Assembly: GCF_014193585.1 (NCBI RefSeq)
Contig: NZ_BLXY01000001.1
Location: 478,033-542,032, forward strand
DNA length: 64,000 nt
Source: Geomonas paludis
GTDB taxonomy: Bacteria; Desulfobacterota; Desulfuromonadia; Geobacterales; Geobacteraceae
Direction: 5' to 3'
Shown: positions 46,555-54,237 of the stretch, one piece after another
Layout: the number at the start of each line of letters is the position of its first letter
How positions within the stretch are numbered: position 1 is the stretch's first letter
Notes under the pieces: model-generated
What the model was told of the DNA's origin: nothing
What the model saw: only the letters and a program-made list of their open reading frames with translations
The model's database searches: none
Position numbers and translations under genes: made by a program

Positions 46555-47172
46555 ATGCCTAGCCTTAGTCAGGAAGAAAAAGATAAAATCAAGGCAGAGT
46601 GTGAATACCGATTCTTAATAAAGAAGGAAATCATTTCCAAAAAGACCTTCTTCAGAAAACTCTCTAATTTTTGTTCACACCCATTCATAATTACAATTAT
46701 CGGTGGCTTTGTTTTAGCAGTTCTTGGTGTTGTTATGAACTACAATATTCAATTGCAAGAAACCAGGCGTCAACCTTTATCAATAGCTGTTTCTGAAATT
46801 GATAAGGATTTAAACCTACTTTACAACATGAGGTATTTTAGATTGAAAATTACTGGAAACAAAGATGGTAGAAAAGAACCAGACTCATTAAAAAGGTCCA
46901 CTAGGGAGTTAAAAGAAGCTTTTGCGGAGGTTGTCAACGAAATGGCAAAGGGGCACAAAGGGATCGCCTCTCTTTTCGCAATACAAACTGTATTTAATGA
47001 CCCCGATACACAAAAAATAGCAAGATTATTAATTAAAGAGTGGAGACAGCTTGAAGAAAACGATTTCCAGTCAAAAGCTGAGCTGCTTAAACATGTTCAC
47101 AAAATGGAGGACCAAAAAAACGATCTTGCGCTTAAAATGGGAGAAGAGATAAGACACTTTACACTATTTTAG
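46555..47172 (+). CDS. Single-pass membrane protein paired with the HEPN-like gene
   Basis: 205 residues from the ATG at 46555, which has GTGGGGGA just upstream; a GTG at 46537 would add six residues. The head MPSLSQEEKDKIKAECEYRF is a charged helix. One membrane helix lies at residues 43-63 (PFIITIIGGFVLAVLGVVMN), followed by a helical C-terminal part rich in Lys and Glu that probably forms a coiled coil. No enzyme motif is seen. Composition is AT-rich like the preceding gene. It could be a membrane-acting effector or an immunity/anchor partner for the HEPN-like protein. Function unknown. Confidence 0.6.
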   Translation: MPSLSQEEKDKIKAECEYRFLIKKEIISKKTFFRKLSNFCSHPFIITIIGGFVLAVLGVVMNYNIQLQETRRQPLSIAVSEIDKDLNLLYNMRYFRLKITGNKDGRKEPDSLKRSTRELKEAFAEVVNEMAKGHKGIASLFAIQTVFNDPDTQKIARLLIKEWRQLEENDFQSKAELLKHVHKMEDQKNDLALKMGEEIRHFTLF

Positions 47173-47704
47173 TTGAATTAGAGGATTTGGTGTCGGCTTG
47201 CGGAGGATCGAGGGGGATTGAGGGGGGCAGGCACGTTTTAATGTGCGGATGTACCACAGCCTCCACCAACTAAGGCAAGGGGGACTGGCACCTCCGGAGC
47301 CATTCCCCTCCCCGAGCATTATCACTGGTGGGAGTGAACGAGTACGTCACACTTCGGCTGTCGCTTGCTTCTCACCTTAGGCTTCGAGGCGGCCAGGTTT
47401 CAAGGCAGTCAGGCACCATATAATTCTGTTTTCCATCTTTTTGAAGAAGAAATCCCTGCTATGTAGTTAAGGTCCCATTTACACAAAATCCTTTACACGC
47501 CCGAAGTTGAAACTCGCACGCCTGGGAGATGGGATGGTCCTGAGGTGATCGGTGGGAGGGAACATGAGGGGACGCAGGTAACATTTTGTAACATATTAAT
47601 GGACAGAGGGGGCAGCCGTTAGTTAGTCCTGGACTTCATGCTTCAGCTACCCCCTGAGGAAACCAAGGCTTTGAGATTCCAAATTGGAATCTCAAGCTTC
47701 ATGC
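47173..47704. other. 532-bp gap without a supported gene
   Basis: It contains a degenerate family B repeat at 47279-47310 (GGGGACTGGCACCTCCGGAG, then CCATTCCCC). A perfect palindrome lies at 47671-47695 beside the kinase stop. The rest shows no good reading frame with a ribosome site. Confidence 0.5.
47671..47695 (-). terminator. Perfect 11-bp hairpin after the hybrid kinase gene
   Basis: TTGAGATTCCA and TGGAATCTCAA flank a 3-nt loop, 9 bp beyond the kinase stop on the minus strand. The stem is AT-rich and lacks a clear U tract, so it may act as a terminator or as an mRNA end stabiliser. Confidence 0.45.
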
Positions 47705-49432
47705 TCACGCCGCACTCCACTTCTCGATCAGTTCCTGGAGCTGTCCCAGCTTGAAGGGCTTGCTGAGAAAGTCGTCCATGCCGGAGTTCACACAGACCTC
47801 GCGTGATCCCGGCATGGCGTGGGCGGTAAGGGCGATGATGGGGGTGTGTCTGCCGGTGTCGCGCTCCTTTTCCCTGATGGCGCGGGTCGCTTCGTAGCCG
47901 TCCAACTCCGGCATCTGGCAGTCCATGAAGACCAGGTCGTAGGCCTTGCGCGCCAGGGCGGACACTGCCTGCGTCCCGTTCTGTGCCACGTCCACCTGGC
48001 ACCCGAGGGCGGTCAACATGGCGTGGGCCACCTCGCAGTTGACCGGGTTGTCCTCGGCCAGGAGCACGCGCGCGTGGCACCGGGCCGGTACCGCGGGCTC
48101 TTCCCATTCGTTGTCCAGTTCTATCGGGTCGTCCTCCACCTCCGGCGCTGCATCCGGCGCAGCATTGAGGTAGACGATGAAGGTGAAGGTGGATCCCCGC
48201 CCCGGCTCGCTCTCCACGCCGATTTCCCCCCCCATCAGTTCCACCAGTTGCTTGGCGATGGCCAGCCCGAGACCCGTTCCGCCGTACCTGCGGGTCGCCG
48301 ATCCGTCCACCTGGGTGAACAACTGGAAAATGCTCCCCACCGCCTCGGCCGGGATGCCGATGCCGGTGTCCTTCACCTCGAAACCGACATAGTGGCCGGT
48401 GCCGCTTCTCTCCACCAGGCACGCGGAGACCTTGACGGAACCCTGCTCGGTGAACTTCAGCGCGTTGTTGACGATGTTGATCAGCACCTGGCGTAGCCGG
48501 TTCGGGTCGCCCAGCGCGTGACGGGGGAGGTCCGGCCCGATCTGCAGTTCGACCGCCACCCCCTTGCGCCGCCCCACCTCGCGGTACAGGTCCACCGCGC
48601 CCCGCACCGTCTCGTGCAGGTCGAAAGCGACCTTCTCGATATCCAGCTTGCCCGCCTCGATCTTGGAGATGTTGAGGATGTCGTTGATGATGCCCAACAG
48701 CGACTCTCCCGACTGGTGCAGCATCTCGACGTAGCCGCGCTGTTTCTGGTCCAGGTCGGTGTGCAGCAGCAATTCCGCCATGCCCAGCACCCCGTTCATG
48801 GGGGTGCGGATTTCGTGGCTCATGTTGGCCAGGAACTGCGACTTGGCGCGGCTGGCCGCCTCGGCGGCTTCCTTGGCCTGCCTGAGCTCGGCGATGATCG
48901 CCTTTTGCTGCAGGTTGGCTTTGCTGATCTCGGCGGTGCGCTGTGCGACCTTTTCCTCAAGGTCGGTGTTTGCGGAGCGCAGTTCCGACATGATCCGGGT
49001 ATTTTCGACCGCCAGGTCCACCAGGGTGCGCACCAGGTGTTCATGCGTTTCCATCAGGCGGCGCCGTTCCATGGCCCGGTTCACCGTGGCCACCACCATC
49101 TCCAGATCCTCGAACGGTTTGAACAGGTAGTCCTGGGCTCCCAGCCGCAGGGCCTGCACTGCGGTTTCCAGCGAGACGTGGCTGGTCATGATGATCACGT
49201 CGGTCTTGGCGTGGTCATCGCCGATGGCGCGCAGGACCTCGATGCCGCTGATGCCGGGGAGGCGCACGTCCAGCATCACCAGCTTCCACCCCGTCTGCCG
49301 CAGTTCCTCCAGACACTCCTCTCCGCTGGCGACGCCTGCGCTGTCGTACCCTTCCCTGCGGAACAGGTCGACCAGCACCCCGGTAACCACCTCGTTGTCA
49401 TCGACGATCAGTATGTCGCGTCCAGTTCCCAT
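47705..49432 (-). CDS. Hybrid sensor histidine kinase (REC-HisKA-HATPase-REC)
   Basis: 575 residues from the ATG at 49432. An earlier in-frame ATG would add 24 residues that fit no domain. Domains: receiver 1 ([10 protein letters not shown]; acceptor Asp in [15 protein letters not shown]), a coiled linker (about 120-195), HisKA with the phospho-His in [15 protein letters not shown], HATPase with [24 protein letters not shown] and GGTGLGLAI boxes, and receiver 2 ([29 protein letters not shown]). No membrane helix is present, so it is cytosolic, and its input is probably phosphorylation of the first receiver by another kinase. No response regulator gene is adjacent, and the phosphorelay partner is unknown. 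Confidence 0.93.
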   Translation of the reverse strand: MGTGRDILIVDDNEVVTGVLVDLFRREGYDSAGVASGEECLEELRQTGWKLVMLDVRLPGISGIEVLRAIGDDHAKTDVIIMTSHVSLETAVQALRLGAQDYLFKPFEDLEMVVATVNRAMERRRLMETHEHLVRTLVDLAVENTRIMSELRSANTDLEEKVAQRTAEISKANLQQKAIIAELRQAKEAAEAASRAKSQFLANMSHEIRTPMNGVLGMAELLLHTDLDQKQRGYVEMLHQSGESLLGIINDILNISKIEAGKLDIEKVAFDLHETVRGAVDLYREVGRRKGVAVELQIGPDLPRHALGDPNRLRQVLINIVNNALKFTEQGSVKVSACLVERSGTGHYVGFEVKDTGIGIPAEAVGSIFQLFTQVDGSATRRYGGTGLGLAIAKQLVELMGGEIGVESEPGRGSTFTFIVYLNAAPDAAPEVEDDPIELDNEWEEPAVPARCHARVLLAEDNPVNCEVAHAMLTALGCQVDVAQNGTQAVSALARKAYDLVFMDCQMPELDGYEATRAIREKERDTGRHTPIIALTAHAMPGSREVCVNSGMDDFLSKPFKLGQLQELIEKWSAA

Positions 49433-49626
49433 GAATCGCCCCCGCTCAGAAAACACATTGGAGAATACTAACAAAAAACGGCCACGGAGCAATGAATTGG
49501 GCATCTCTCGTGATTGTCACCGGCCGGTCGCCGGGACGGCTGCCGGGGTGGTCGATTGGGTGGTCGGCGGAATGGCTGCCGGCGGCGTAAGTGGTTAATG
49601 TATACGGGGAATCACCGTTTGCCGCC

Positions 49627-49656
49627 TTGCCTTTTGTCGGGGCGCTGCTGCATAAT
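49627..49656 (+). promoter_or_regulatory. Possible sigma-70 promoter of the CooA-like gene
   Basis: TTGCCT (49627-49632) and CATAAT (49651-49656) are separated by 18 bp. Transcription would start near 49663, about 25 bp before the ATG chosen for the regulator. Confidence 0.4.
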
Positions 49657-49687
49657 GCGGCAGTAGCGTATGCGACAGGAGCCAGTT

Positions 49688-50347
49688 ATGCCAAACAAGA
49701 TGAAGCTTTCCGACGCCGACCTCCTTTCACTCCTCCACGCCGACCCCGACTTCCAAACGAACTTCACCCCGCGCCACTACGCCCGTAAGACGCTGGTATA
49801 TTCGCCGTTCGAGGAAAAGAACCTGGTTTTCGTGGTGCGGAGCGGTCGCCTGCGCATCTACCTCAGTTACGAGGACAAGGAGTTCACCCTGGCCCTGCTG
49901 GAAAAGGGGGACGTCTTCAGCACCCATACTCCCGCATTCGTGCAGGCGCTGGAAGGGACGGAGATCCTGGTGTGCAGCACCGCGACCTTCGGGCAGGCGC
50001 TCGCCCGCCGCCCCGAGCTTTCGCTCACCATGGTCAAGGTGCTGGGCGAACTGTTGCAGAACTCCATCCAGACCATCGAGGGGCTCGCCTTCAAGGACGT
50101 CCGGCTGCGCCTGGTGGATTTCCTGGTGGGCGCTGCGGCCGACCGCGGACGCGTGACCGCCGAAGGGACCGTGGTGCAACTGGGGCTGGGCACCGAGGAC
50201 ATCGCCCTCCTGATCGGCACCACGCGCCAGACCATCTCGCAGATCATCAACGATTTCATCAAGGCCGACCTGCTGGTGAAGATCGACCGCAAGACGCTGC
50301 TCATCAAGGATCTCGCCGCCTTCCAGGAGATGAAGGAGGTTTCCTGA
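49688..50347 (+). CDS. cooA: CooA-like CO-sensing transcription activator (CRP/FNR family)
   Basis: 219 residues. The start at 49688 is favoured by CAGGAG 6 bases upstream and makes Pro the second residue. In CooA this Pro binds haem iron and is displaced by CO. The effector domain has the CooA-like stretch GDVFSTHTPAF, whose His80 matches haem ligand His77 of Rhodospirillum CooA. The Cys two residues before is Ser here, as in some CooA variants. A long dimer helix (LLQNSIQTIEGLAFKDVRLR) leads to a helix-turn-helix with IALLIGTTRQTISQIINDF. It is followed at 50532 by a perfect CooA-type palindrome and the CO dehydrogenase operon, which strongly supports the assignment. A plain CRP/FNR regulator is the alternative. 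Confidence 0.85.
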   Translation: MPNKMKLSDADLLSLLHADPDFQTNFTPRHYARKTLVYSPFEEKNLVFVVRSGRLRIYLSYEDKEFTLALLEKGDVFSTHTPAFVQALEGTEILVCSTATFGQALARRPELSLTMVKVLGELLQNSIQTIEGLAFKDVRLRLVDFLVGAAADRGRVTAEGTVVQLGLGTEDIALLIGTTRQTISQIINDFIKADLLVKIDRKTLLIKDLAAFQEMKEVS

Positions 50348-50352
50348 CGGGA

Positions 50353-50382
50353 GGGGACTGGCTCCGCCAGGTGCCTGTCCCC
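50353..50382 (+). terminator. Family B hairpin after cooA
   Basis: GGGGACTGGCTCCGCCAGGT, followed by GCCTGTCCCC, is an imperfect palindrome that starts 6 bp after the stop. The same sequence recurs at 50429, 56507, 57515 and 61713, three times directly after a stop codon, so it likely marks mRNA 3' ends. Confidence 0.55.
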
Positions 50383-50428
50383 CTAGTGCTTCGGGGGCTG
50401 GCTAAGCTGAAATGAGCGTTCCGCTAAA

Positions 50429-50456
50429 GGGACAGGCACCTGACGGAGCCTGTCCC
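50429..50456 (-). repeat. Family B hairpin, inverted copy
   Basis: GGGACAGGCACCTGACGGAG, followed by CCTGTCCC, is the reverse-oriented partner of the copy at 50353. The two could pair with each other or fold separately between cooA and the coo operon. Confidence 0.6.
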
Positions 50457-50531
50457 TTCTGCTTTGCCCTTCCACCTAAAGAGAACAATCCCTTGCCCCC
50501 GGTATTCCCCCATCGATCAAAAAACTAGCAA

Positions 50532-50549
50532 CTGTCGGCTGCCCGACAG
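50532..50549 (+). promoter_or_regulatory. CooA box upstream of the coo operon
   Basis: CTGTCGGCTGCCCGACAG is a perfect palindrome of the form TGTCG-N6-CGACA, the known CooA operator pattern. Its centre lies about 32 bp before the centre of a candidate -10 element TACAGT (50570-50575), so with transcription starting near 50582 the site is centred near -41.5. That is the class II arrangement used by CooA. Confidence 0.75.
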
Positions 50550-50615
50550 ACCGCCGCCCTTTTTTCGCCTACAGTGCCCACCATGCTGCAACTTGTCTGC
50601 AACGGGGAGAGCGCG

Positions 50616-51518
50616 ATGCACATGCAGGTAGAAGAAACGGCAGTGGAGCCGGTACGGCTGTTCCGCATCAACACCGGGTCCTGCAACGGCTGCGATGTGG
50701 AGTTGGCGGTGACCTCGGCAGTGACGGAATTCGACGTGGAGCAATTGGGCTGCCGCTACACGGAATCGGCGCGGGAGGCGGACGTTGTTCTCATCACGGG
50801 GCCGCTGACGGTGCGTGCCCGGGACGAAGTGCTGCGGCTTTACGCGGCGACGCCGAGGGACAAGGTCACCGTCGCCATCGGGGTCTGCCCGGTGTCAGGG
50901 GGCGTCTTCCGCGACAGCTACGCAGTGGACGGGCCGCTCGAGCGCCACCTGCCGGTGGACGTGAACGTCCCGGGCTGCCCGCCGCGGCCCCAAGCTTTGC
51001 TGGCCGGCATCAGCGAAGCGTTGGCAATCCGCGAGGCCCGGCGCGCCGGGGTGGAGCCGTCCCGGAAGCCGAAGCAGGGCAAGCGGCCCAACGCCGACAA
51101 TTTCCCCGCCCGTGGCAGGCTGAGCTTCGACGCTGGCGCCTGTGTCGACTGCCGCATGTGCCGCCATGTCTGCGCCGCCGGCGCCATTCGATTCCAGGAG
51201 GGGGAGGACGGCGTCCGCCTGACCCTGTGGCACAACAGCTGCGTCTTCTGCGGCCTGTGCTGCCACTACTGCCCCACCGGCGCCCTTTCCGTCACGGGCG
51301 ACTGGCGCCTCGACCATCCCGCCTCCGACACCTTCCGCCAAGTGGAGCGGGGGGAGATTCCATACGCACCCTGCTCCGGCTGCGGCGAGTCCATCGTCCC
51401 GGCCGCCCCCCAACTCCTGCATGCTGCCTTCCGCCGCCCCAACCCGGAGATCGAAAAGCTGGCCACCCTCTGCCCCGCCTGCCGGCAGGTAATGAGTATA
51501 GGAGCACCGAGACGATGA
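50616..51518 (+). CDS. CooL-CooX fusion: hydrogenase small subunit with ferredoxin domain
   Basis: 300 residues. Residues about 10-150 are a NuoB/CooL-type small subunit with the four cysteines of the proximal [4Fe-4S] cluster: GSCNGCDVE, GVCPVSGG and VPGCPPRP. Residues about 170-250 carry two ferredoxin motifs like CooX (CVDCRMCRHVC; CVFCGLCCHYC). A further CSGCG...CPACR pair near the end may bind zinc. In Rhodospirillum these are separate genes. I chose the ATG at 50616, with GGGGAGAG upstream, because the one at 50574 would lie before the transcription start predicted from the CooA box. The stop overlaps the next start (ATGA). It should pass electrons from CooF to CooH, in the cytosol or on the membrane face. 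Confidence 0.85.
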   Translation: MHMQVEETAVEPVRLFRINTGSCNGCDVELAVTSAVTEFDVEQLGCRYTESAREADVVLITGPLTVRARDEVLRLYAATPRDKVTVAIGVCPVSGGVFRDSYAVDGPLERHLPVDVNVPGCPPRPQALLAGISEALAIREARRAGVEPSRKPKQGKRPNADNFPARGRLSFDAGACVDCRMCRHVCAAGAIRFQEGEDGVRLTLWHNSCVFCGLCCHYCPTGALSVTGDWRLDHPASDTFRQVERGEIPYAPCSGCGESIVPAAPQLLHAAFRRPNPEIEKLATLCPACRQVMSIGAPRR

Positions 51519-52150
51519 CCGATTGTGCCGAGACCATGCCCGAACGCAACAACCTGCTACGTGACAATCTCCCGACAACTCCCCTCTCCCCCCGGGAGAG
51601 GGTGCCCGAAGGGCGGGTGAGGGATGCTTTTGAAGATGGCGTTGCTGCCGCCCTGGCCCTGGCCGCCGGCGAGGAAACCACCGTGACCTGGCGCCGGGAC
51701 CGCAAGGGCGTAGTGACCGGCTGGTGCCGCCTTCCTTCTGGCGAGGCGCTGCTACCGGCGGCCCGGGCCGTCGCCGAACTGAACGGCCGACTGGCCATGG
51801 TCACTCCCTACCTCCCGGAGCGTGCCCGGGAAAAAGGCGAGCGCGAGATCGCCTACCACTTCGACCTGGACGGCGCCACCCTTACCCTCACCGTCATTCT
51901 CCCGCTTCAGTGGGCGCGGGTCCCTTCGCTCACCCCCATCTTCCGGAACTGCGACTGGCACGAGCGGGAACTGATGGAGCTCTACGACGTGCAGGTGGTG
52001 GGGCACCCCGACCCCAGGCGCCTGTTCCTGGACCACACCCTGCCTAACGCCCCCTTCGAGCGCCTGGTGCCGTATTCCACCTTCACCAACGCGGCAACCG
52101 GCAAGGCCCTCTGGGACAAGGTACTGGCCGGCGAGCGGGAGGACGCATGA
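51515..52150 (+). CDS. cooU: CooU-like subunit (NuoC / 30-kDa family)
   Basis: 211 residues. The C-terminal half has the NuoC-type signature ERELMELYDVQVVGHPDPRR followed by LFLDHTLP, which in energy-converting hydrogenases helps hold the large subunit. The ATG overlaps the previous stop, and the stop overlaps cooH by 4 bp. An oddity lies in codons about 23-37 (51581-51625): they are a copy of the family A intergenic repeat read in frame as LSPRERVPEGRVRD. The repeat must have inserted near the N-terminus without breaking the frame. The protein after it (VAAALALAAGEETTVTW) looks normal. Confidence 0.85.
   Translation: MTDCAETMPERNNLLRDNLPTTPLSPRERVPEGRVRDAFEDGVAAALALAAGEETTVTWRRDRKGVVTGWCRLPSGEALLPAARAVAELNGRLAMVTPYLPERAREKGEREIAYHFDLDGATLTLTVILPLQWARVPSLTPIFRNCDWHERELMELYDVQVVGHPDPRRLFLDHTLPNAPFERLVPYSTFTNAATGKALWDKVLAGEREDA
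51581..51625. repeat. Family A repeat translated inside cooU
   Basis: CCCCTCTCCCCCCGGGAGAG, then GGTGCCCGAAGGGCGGGTGA, matches the copies at 1962, 37418 and 63059. Its length keeps the reading frame open, and it encodes an arginine-rich insert. Confidence 0.8.
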
Positions 52151-53229
52151 CCACCAAAATCATCGAGTTGGGGCCGCACCAGTTGGCCCTCGAGGAGCCG
52201 ATGTACTTCCGGGTGCGACTGGAAGGGGACCGGGTCGCCGACCTGGACGTCATGCCGGGGCAGGTGCATCGCGGCATGGAGCACCTGGTGATGCGCCGCA
52301 ACCTGTACCAGAACATCACACTCTTGGAGCGGCTCTGCTCGCTCTGCTCCAACAGCCACCCGAGCACCTTCTGCACGGCTGTGGAGGAGGTGGCGGGGAT
52401 CGTCATTCCGCCGCGGGCCGAGTACCTGCGCGCCGTGGCCGACGAGATCAAGCGCATCGCCTCGCATCTCTTCTGCTGCGCGGTGCAGGCCAACGCCATC
52501 GGCGAGATCCCGCTCTTCCGTCGGGTCATGGAGATCCGCGAGATCATGCAGCGCGCCAAGGAGGCGATCTACGGCAACCGGATGGACCTGGCCGCCAACG
52601 TCATCGGCGGCGTGCGCTACGACCTCACCCCTGAGGCTGTCGCGTATCTCTACCAGGCCATGGAGGATATGAAAAAGCCGCTGGACGAGCTTTACCTGCA
52701 GTTCGCCAACAACCCGGCGCTCATGGCCCGCATGGCCTGGGTGGGGGTGCTGCCGCGCGAGGCGGCGGTCGAGTGCGCCGTGGTGGGGCCGGTGGCGCGG
52801 GCCTGCGGCATCGACTACGACGTGCGCAAGAAGAGTCCCTACGGCGCCTACGACCGGCTCGACTTCGAGGTGGCAACGCAAACGGCGGGGGACGTCCGGG
52901 CGCGCAACCTGGTGCGGCTTGCCGAGGCGCGCCAGTCGGTGTCGCTCATCGAGCAGTGTCTCGCCCAGCTCCCCGCGGGGCCGCTGTGCGCCGACACGCT
53001 CCCGGAAATACCGGCCGGCGAGGCCATCGCCAAGTCCGAGGCGCCGCGCGGCGAGCTCATGTACTACCTGCGTACCGACGGATCCGACTTCCCGGTGCGC
53101 CTGAAGTGGCGCGTCCCCTCCTACATGAACTGGGATGCGCTCAAGGTGATGCTGAAAGGGGAGCCGGTGGCCAACATCCCGCTCATCGTGAACAGCATCG
53201 ATCCCTGCATCGCCTGCACGGACCGCTAG
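52147..53229 (+). CDS. cooH: CooH-like [NiFe] hydrogenase large subunit
   Basis: 360 residues, the NuoD/EchE/CooH family. The nickel site is intact: ERLCSLCSNSH near residues 59-69 gives the first CxxC, and IDPCIACTDR at the very end gives the second. The chain ends three residues after the last Cys, so there is no C-terminal extension to cleave, as expected for CooH. It should reduce protons to H2 with electrons from CO. The start overlaps cooU, and hypA starts 9 bp after the stop with GGAGG at that junction. The intact cysteines rule out a complex I subunit. No membrane subunit (CooM, CooK or NuoH/L type) lies in the locus. Confidence 0.92.
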   Translation: MTTKIIELGPHQLALEEPMYFRVRLEGDRVADLDVMPGQVHRGMEHLVMRRNLYQNITLLERLCSLCSNSHPSTFCTAVEEVAGIVIPPRAEYLRAVADEIKRIASHLFCCAVQANAIGEIPLFRRVMEIREIMQRAKEAIYGNRMDLAANVIGGVRYDLTPEAVAYLYQAMEDMKKPLDELYLQFANNPALMARMAWVGVLPREAAVECAVVGPVARACGIDYDVRKKSPYGAYDRLDFEVATQTAGDVRARNLVRLAEARQSVSLIEQCLAQLPAGPLCADTLPEIPAGEAIAKSEAPRGELMYYLRTDGSDFPVRLKWRVPSYMNWDALKVMLKGEPVANIPLIVNSIDPCIACTDR

Positions 53230-53237
53230 GAGGCGTC

Positions 53238-53687
53238 ATGCACGAGATCACCCTGGTGACGGGGCTGTTCGAGATCATCAACGAGCAGGTGGCGGCCCAA
53301 GGGATCGAGTCGATCTCGAAGGTGCGCCTCAAGGTGGGGGAGCTGGCCGCGGTTGAGCCGATGACGCTGGCGGCCTGCTTCGAGGTGGTAGCCGAAGGGA
53401 CCGTGGCCCAAGGGGCGCAACTGGAGATCGAGGAGGTGCCACTGACCGGGCGCTGCCGCGGCTGCGGGGAACGTTTCAGGATTGAAAATTTCAGCTTCAT
53501 CTGCCCTGCCTGCGGGGGAGGGGACGTGGAGATGACCGGCGGGCGCGAACTATACCTGGAGAGCCTGGAGGCAAAGATGACACCTCCTGGAATACCCTCG
53601 TCCTCCGGGAGAAGGGACGTGGACGGGGGGGTGGAAGACATGAGTAATCTGGACATGCAAAGGAGACCAAATGAAGCGACAACGTGA
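53238..53687 (+). CDS. hypA: Nickel chaperone HypA, with C-terminal extension
   Basis: 149 residues. HypA brings nickel to the hydrogenase large subunit. The N-terminus MHEITLVTGLFEIINEQ holds the nickel-binding His2, and the zinc loop is CRGCGE...CPACGG at about residues 75-98. Most HypA proteins end near 113-117 residues. This one continues about 30 more (TPPGIPSSSGRRDV and on) into sequence that looks intergenic in origin and overlaps the cooF start by 17 bp. TAGGAGG precedes the ATG. Placed between cooH and cooF, it fits local nickel maturation. Confidence 0.92.
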   Translation: MHEITLVTGLFEIINEQVAAQGIESISKVRLKVGELAAVEPMTLAACFEVVAEGTVAQGAQLEIEEVPLTGRCRGCGERFRIENFSFICPACGGGDVEMTGGRELYLESLEAKMTPPGIPSSSGRRDVDGGVEDMSNLDMQRRPNEATT

Positions 53688-54237
53688 AAATGCCATCGTA
53701 TTTGCCGACCCCGAGCGCTGTCTCGGCTGCCACGGCTGCGAGTTGGCCTGTGCCGTGGCCCATTCCGGGACGGGGCTGCACCAGGCGGCGCTCTCGGGGC
53801 TGACCCTGAGGCCGCGCAACCGCGTGGTGGCGGCGGGCGGCGTGATGATGCCGGTGCAGTGCCGCCAGTGCGAGGACGCCCCCTGTGCCGCGGCCTGTCC
53901 CACCGGCGCCATGCTGCAGGAGAGCGGGCAGGTCGGGGTGCGCGAGAAGAACTGCGTCGGGTGCAAGGTTTGCGTCATGGTCTGCCCCTTCGGCGCCATC
54001 AGCGTCAAGCACGAAGGGGGCGAGCCGGAAAGCTGCCGCACCAACGGAGGTATCGCCCGCAAATGCGACCTCTGCGCCGGCACCGGCCGCGACATCCCGG
54101 CCTGCGTCGAGGCGTGCCCCACCAAGGCGCTCTCGCTGGTCGACCTGGAAGAGTACCGTCAGAGCCTGATCGAGGCGCGGGCAGCCGAACTGGCCCAGTC
54201 CCTCCAACATCTCAAATCAAGGAAGGCAAGGATATGA
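53671..54237 (+). CDS. cooF: CooF-like iron-sulfur electron carrier
   Basis: 188 residues with four [4Fe-4S] cysteine sets in the order typical of CooF/HycB proteins: CLGCHGCELACAVAH, CRQCEDAPCAAACPTGA, CVGCKVCVMVCPFGA and CDLCAGTGRDIPACVEACP. It carries electrons from CooS to the hydrogenase. It overlaps hypA by 17 bp and cooS by 4 bp (ATGA), so its output is tied to both. The C-terminal 30 residues are a charged helix. Confidence 0.92.
   Translation: MKRQRENAIVFADPERCLGCHGCELACAVAHSGTGLHQAALSGLTLRPRNRVVAAGGVMMPVQCRQCEDAPCAAACPTGAMLQESGQVGVREKNCVGCKVCVMVCPFGAISVKHEGGEPESCRTNGGIARKCDLCAGTGRDIPACVEACPTKALSLVDLEEYRQSLIEARAAELAQSLQHLKSRKARI

Noticed and set aside
50574-50615. Earlier ATG of the CooL-CooX gene
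   Set aside because: It would lie upstream of the transcription start predicted from the CooA box and has no ribosome site. The ATG at 50616 has GGGGAGAG.
50616-53229. Fragment of respiratory complex I (NuoB-NuoC-NuoD)
   Set aside because: The large subunit keeps both CxxC nickel motifs, which NuoD lacks, and the genes overlap hypA, cooF and cooS.
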